This document shows positions 63,672-64,000 of a stretch of 64,000 nt of DNA, piece after piece. Source of the DNA: Flavobacteriaceae bacterium (lineage in GTDB: Bacteria > Bacteroidota > Bacteroidia > Flavobacteriales > Flavobacteriaceae); contig JABDMU010000044.1 in the NCBI GenBank assembly GCA_013001285.1, positions 142,292-206,291 on the forward strand, read 5' to 3'. The translations under genes and the position numbers were made by a program. Each line of letters opens with the position of its first letter. Position 1 is the first letter of the stretch. The notes under the pieces were generated by a model. It searched no databases. It saw nothing but the letters and a program-made list of their open reading frames with translations, and had not been told where the DNA came from.

Positions 63672-64000
63672 TTAGTTATTAGCTTTCAACCTTGCTTTTC
63701 TCGCGGAACGCCTGAAAGCTCTGAACATAATAAATACAGCTATTCCATACAATAGAATATAAATCAGCCGCAGCCATCTAATCCATTCATTACTCCACGG
63801 CAAGATCGAATTTCCTTTCTCATCAAAAACATTGAAACTGAGATCCTCGTCACTTCCGTACGGATATATCATTAAAAATAGATGCTGATCTTTTTGAGCT
63901 CTGAAGGCAAGGCTAGATAGCTCCCAGCTAACCATTTTCAAATATAAATGAACGCTAACATCAGGAAGTTTTAACCCATGTTCCAATGTCTCATCAAGAG
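63672..64000 (-). CDS. C-terminal part of a membrane protein (cut by window edge)
   Basis: The frame is open to the window end, so the N-terminus is missing. The visible 109 residues have a soluble region and a near-terminal transmembrane helix (IRWLRLIYILLYGIAVFIMF) followed by a basic tail (RRSARKARLKANN). The TTG at 63986 is probably internal. No family recognised. If it is a large protein, this is its membrane anchor. Confidence 0.55.
   Translation of the reverse strand, partial: LDETLEHGLKLPDVSVHLYLKMVSWELSSLAFRAQKDQHLFLMIYPYGSDEDLSFNVFDEKGNSILPWSNEWIRWLRLIYILLYGIAVFIMFRAFRRSARKARLKANN

Overview
The window is a low-GC, gene-dense stretch of chromosome from a member of the Bacteroidota, almost certainly a flavobacterium (Flavobacteriaceae-like). 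The evidence is the family content: DUF4837, DUF4175, a GH3-family enzyme, a GlnS with a C-terminal extension, lipoproteins with short lipoboxes, a TonB-dependent receptor with a carboxypeptidase-regulatory-like N-terminus, and an OmpH/Skp lipoprotein. Promoters also have the TAnnTTTG -7 element, in the best cases with TTG about 19-20 bases upstream. No insertion sequence, prophage, CRISPR array or rRNA operon was seen.

Layout. 1-9.9 kb: the edge of a surface-polysaccharide locus, all on the minus strand: GDP-fucose genes (fcl partial, gmd) with their own promoter, then dTDP-rhamnose genes rfbB-A-C-D tightly coupled behind a Wzz-like chain-length protein, a nucleosidase-like DUF6909-type protein, a GH3 enzyme and an M23 peptidase. 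10-18.3 kb: tatA, DUF4837 lipoprotein, MltD-like transglycosylase, pgk, a secreted SPOR-like protein, holB, a lipid kinase and an OmpH-like lipoprotein. 18.5-25.1 kb: methyltransferase, mnmG, ybeY and DUF4175, with two identical 16-bp perfect palindromes of the parS type on either side of mnmG. 25.2-35.4 kb: an AlkB-type monooxygenase, gltX, an outer-membrane barrel, an SPFH protein, glnS, a Zn-ribbon protein, folB, tRNA-Cys, a LysE-type exporter and rnr.

35.4-35.94 kb is the only long non-coding stretch. It is very AT-rich and carries two perfect DnaA boxes (TTATNCACA), several one-mismatch boxes and seven TTAACA hexamers. With parS sites 14-16 kb away and mnmG and rnpA nearby, this is a candidate chromosome replication origin. 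Left of it most genes point left, as expected for a leftward fork; right of it orientation is mixed.

36-64 kb: rpiB, a CDF metal exporter, a GNAT protein, a tandem OmpA-domain protein, ctpA-like S41 peptidase with rnpA, a GCS2-like ligase fused to CBS domains with an AstE-like zinc hydrolase, M1 and S8 peptidases, a metallo-beta-lactamase-fold hydrolase, a SulP transporter coupled to a universal stress protein and divergent from a CPA1 antiporter, lepA, a TonB-type receptor, a PD40 lipoprotein divergent from an M28-PDZ lipoprotein, dus, a LolC/E-type permease, rbfA, methylmalonyl-CoA epimerase, a CAU tRNA and a partial membrane protein.

Most content is core housekeeping. The parts most worth following are the origin/parS arrangement, the GCS2-CBS plus AstE pair, and the GH3 plus nucleosidase-like pair inside the polysaccharide operon.
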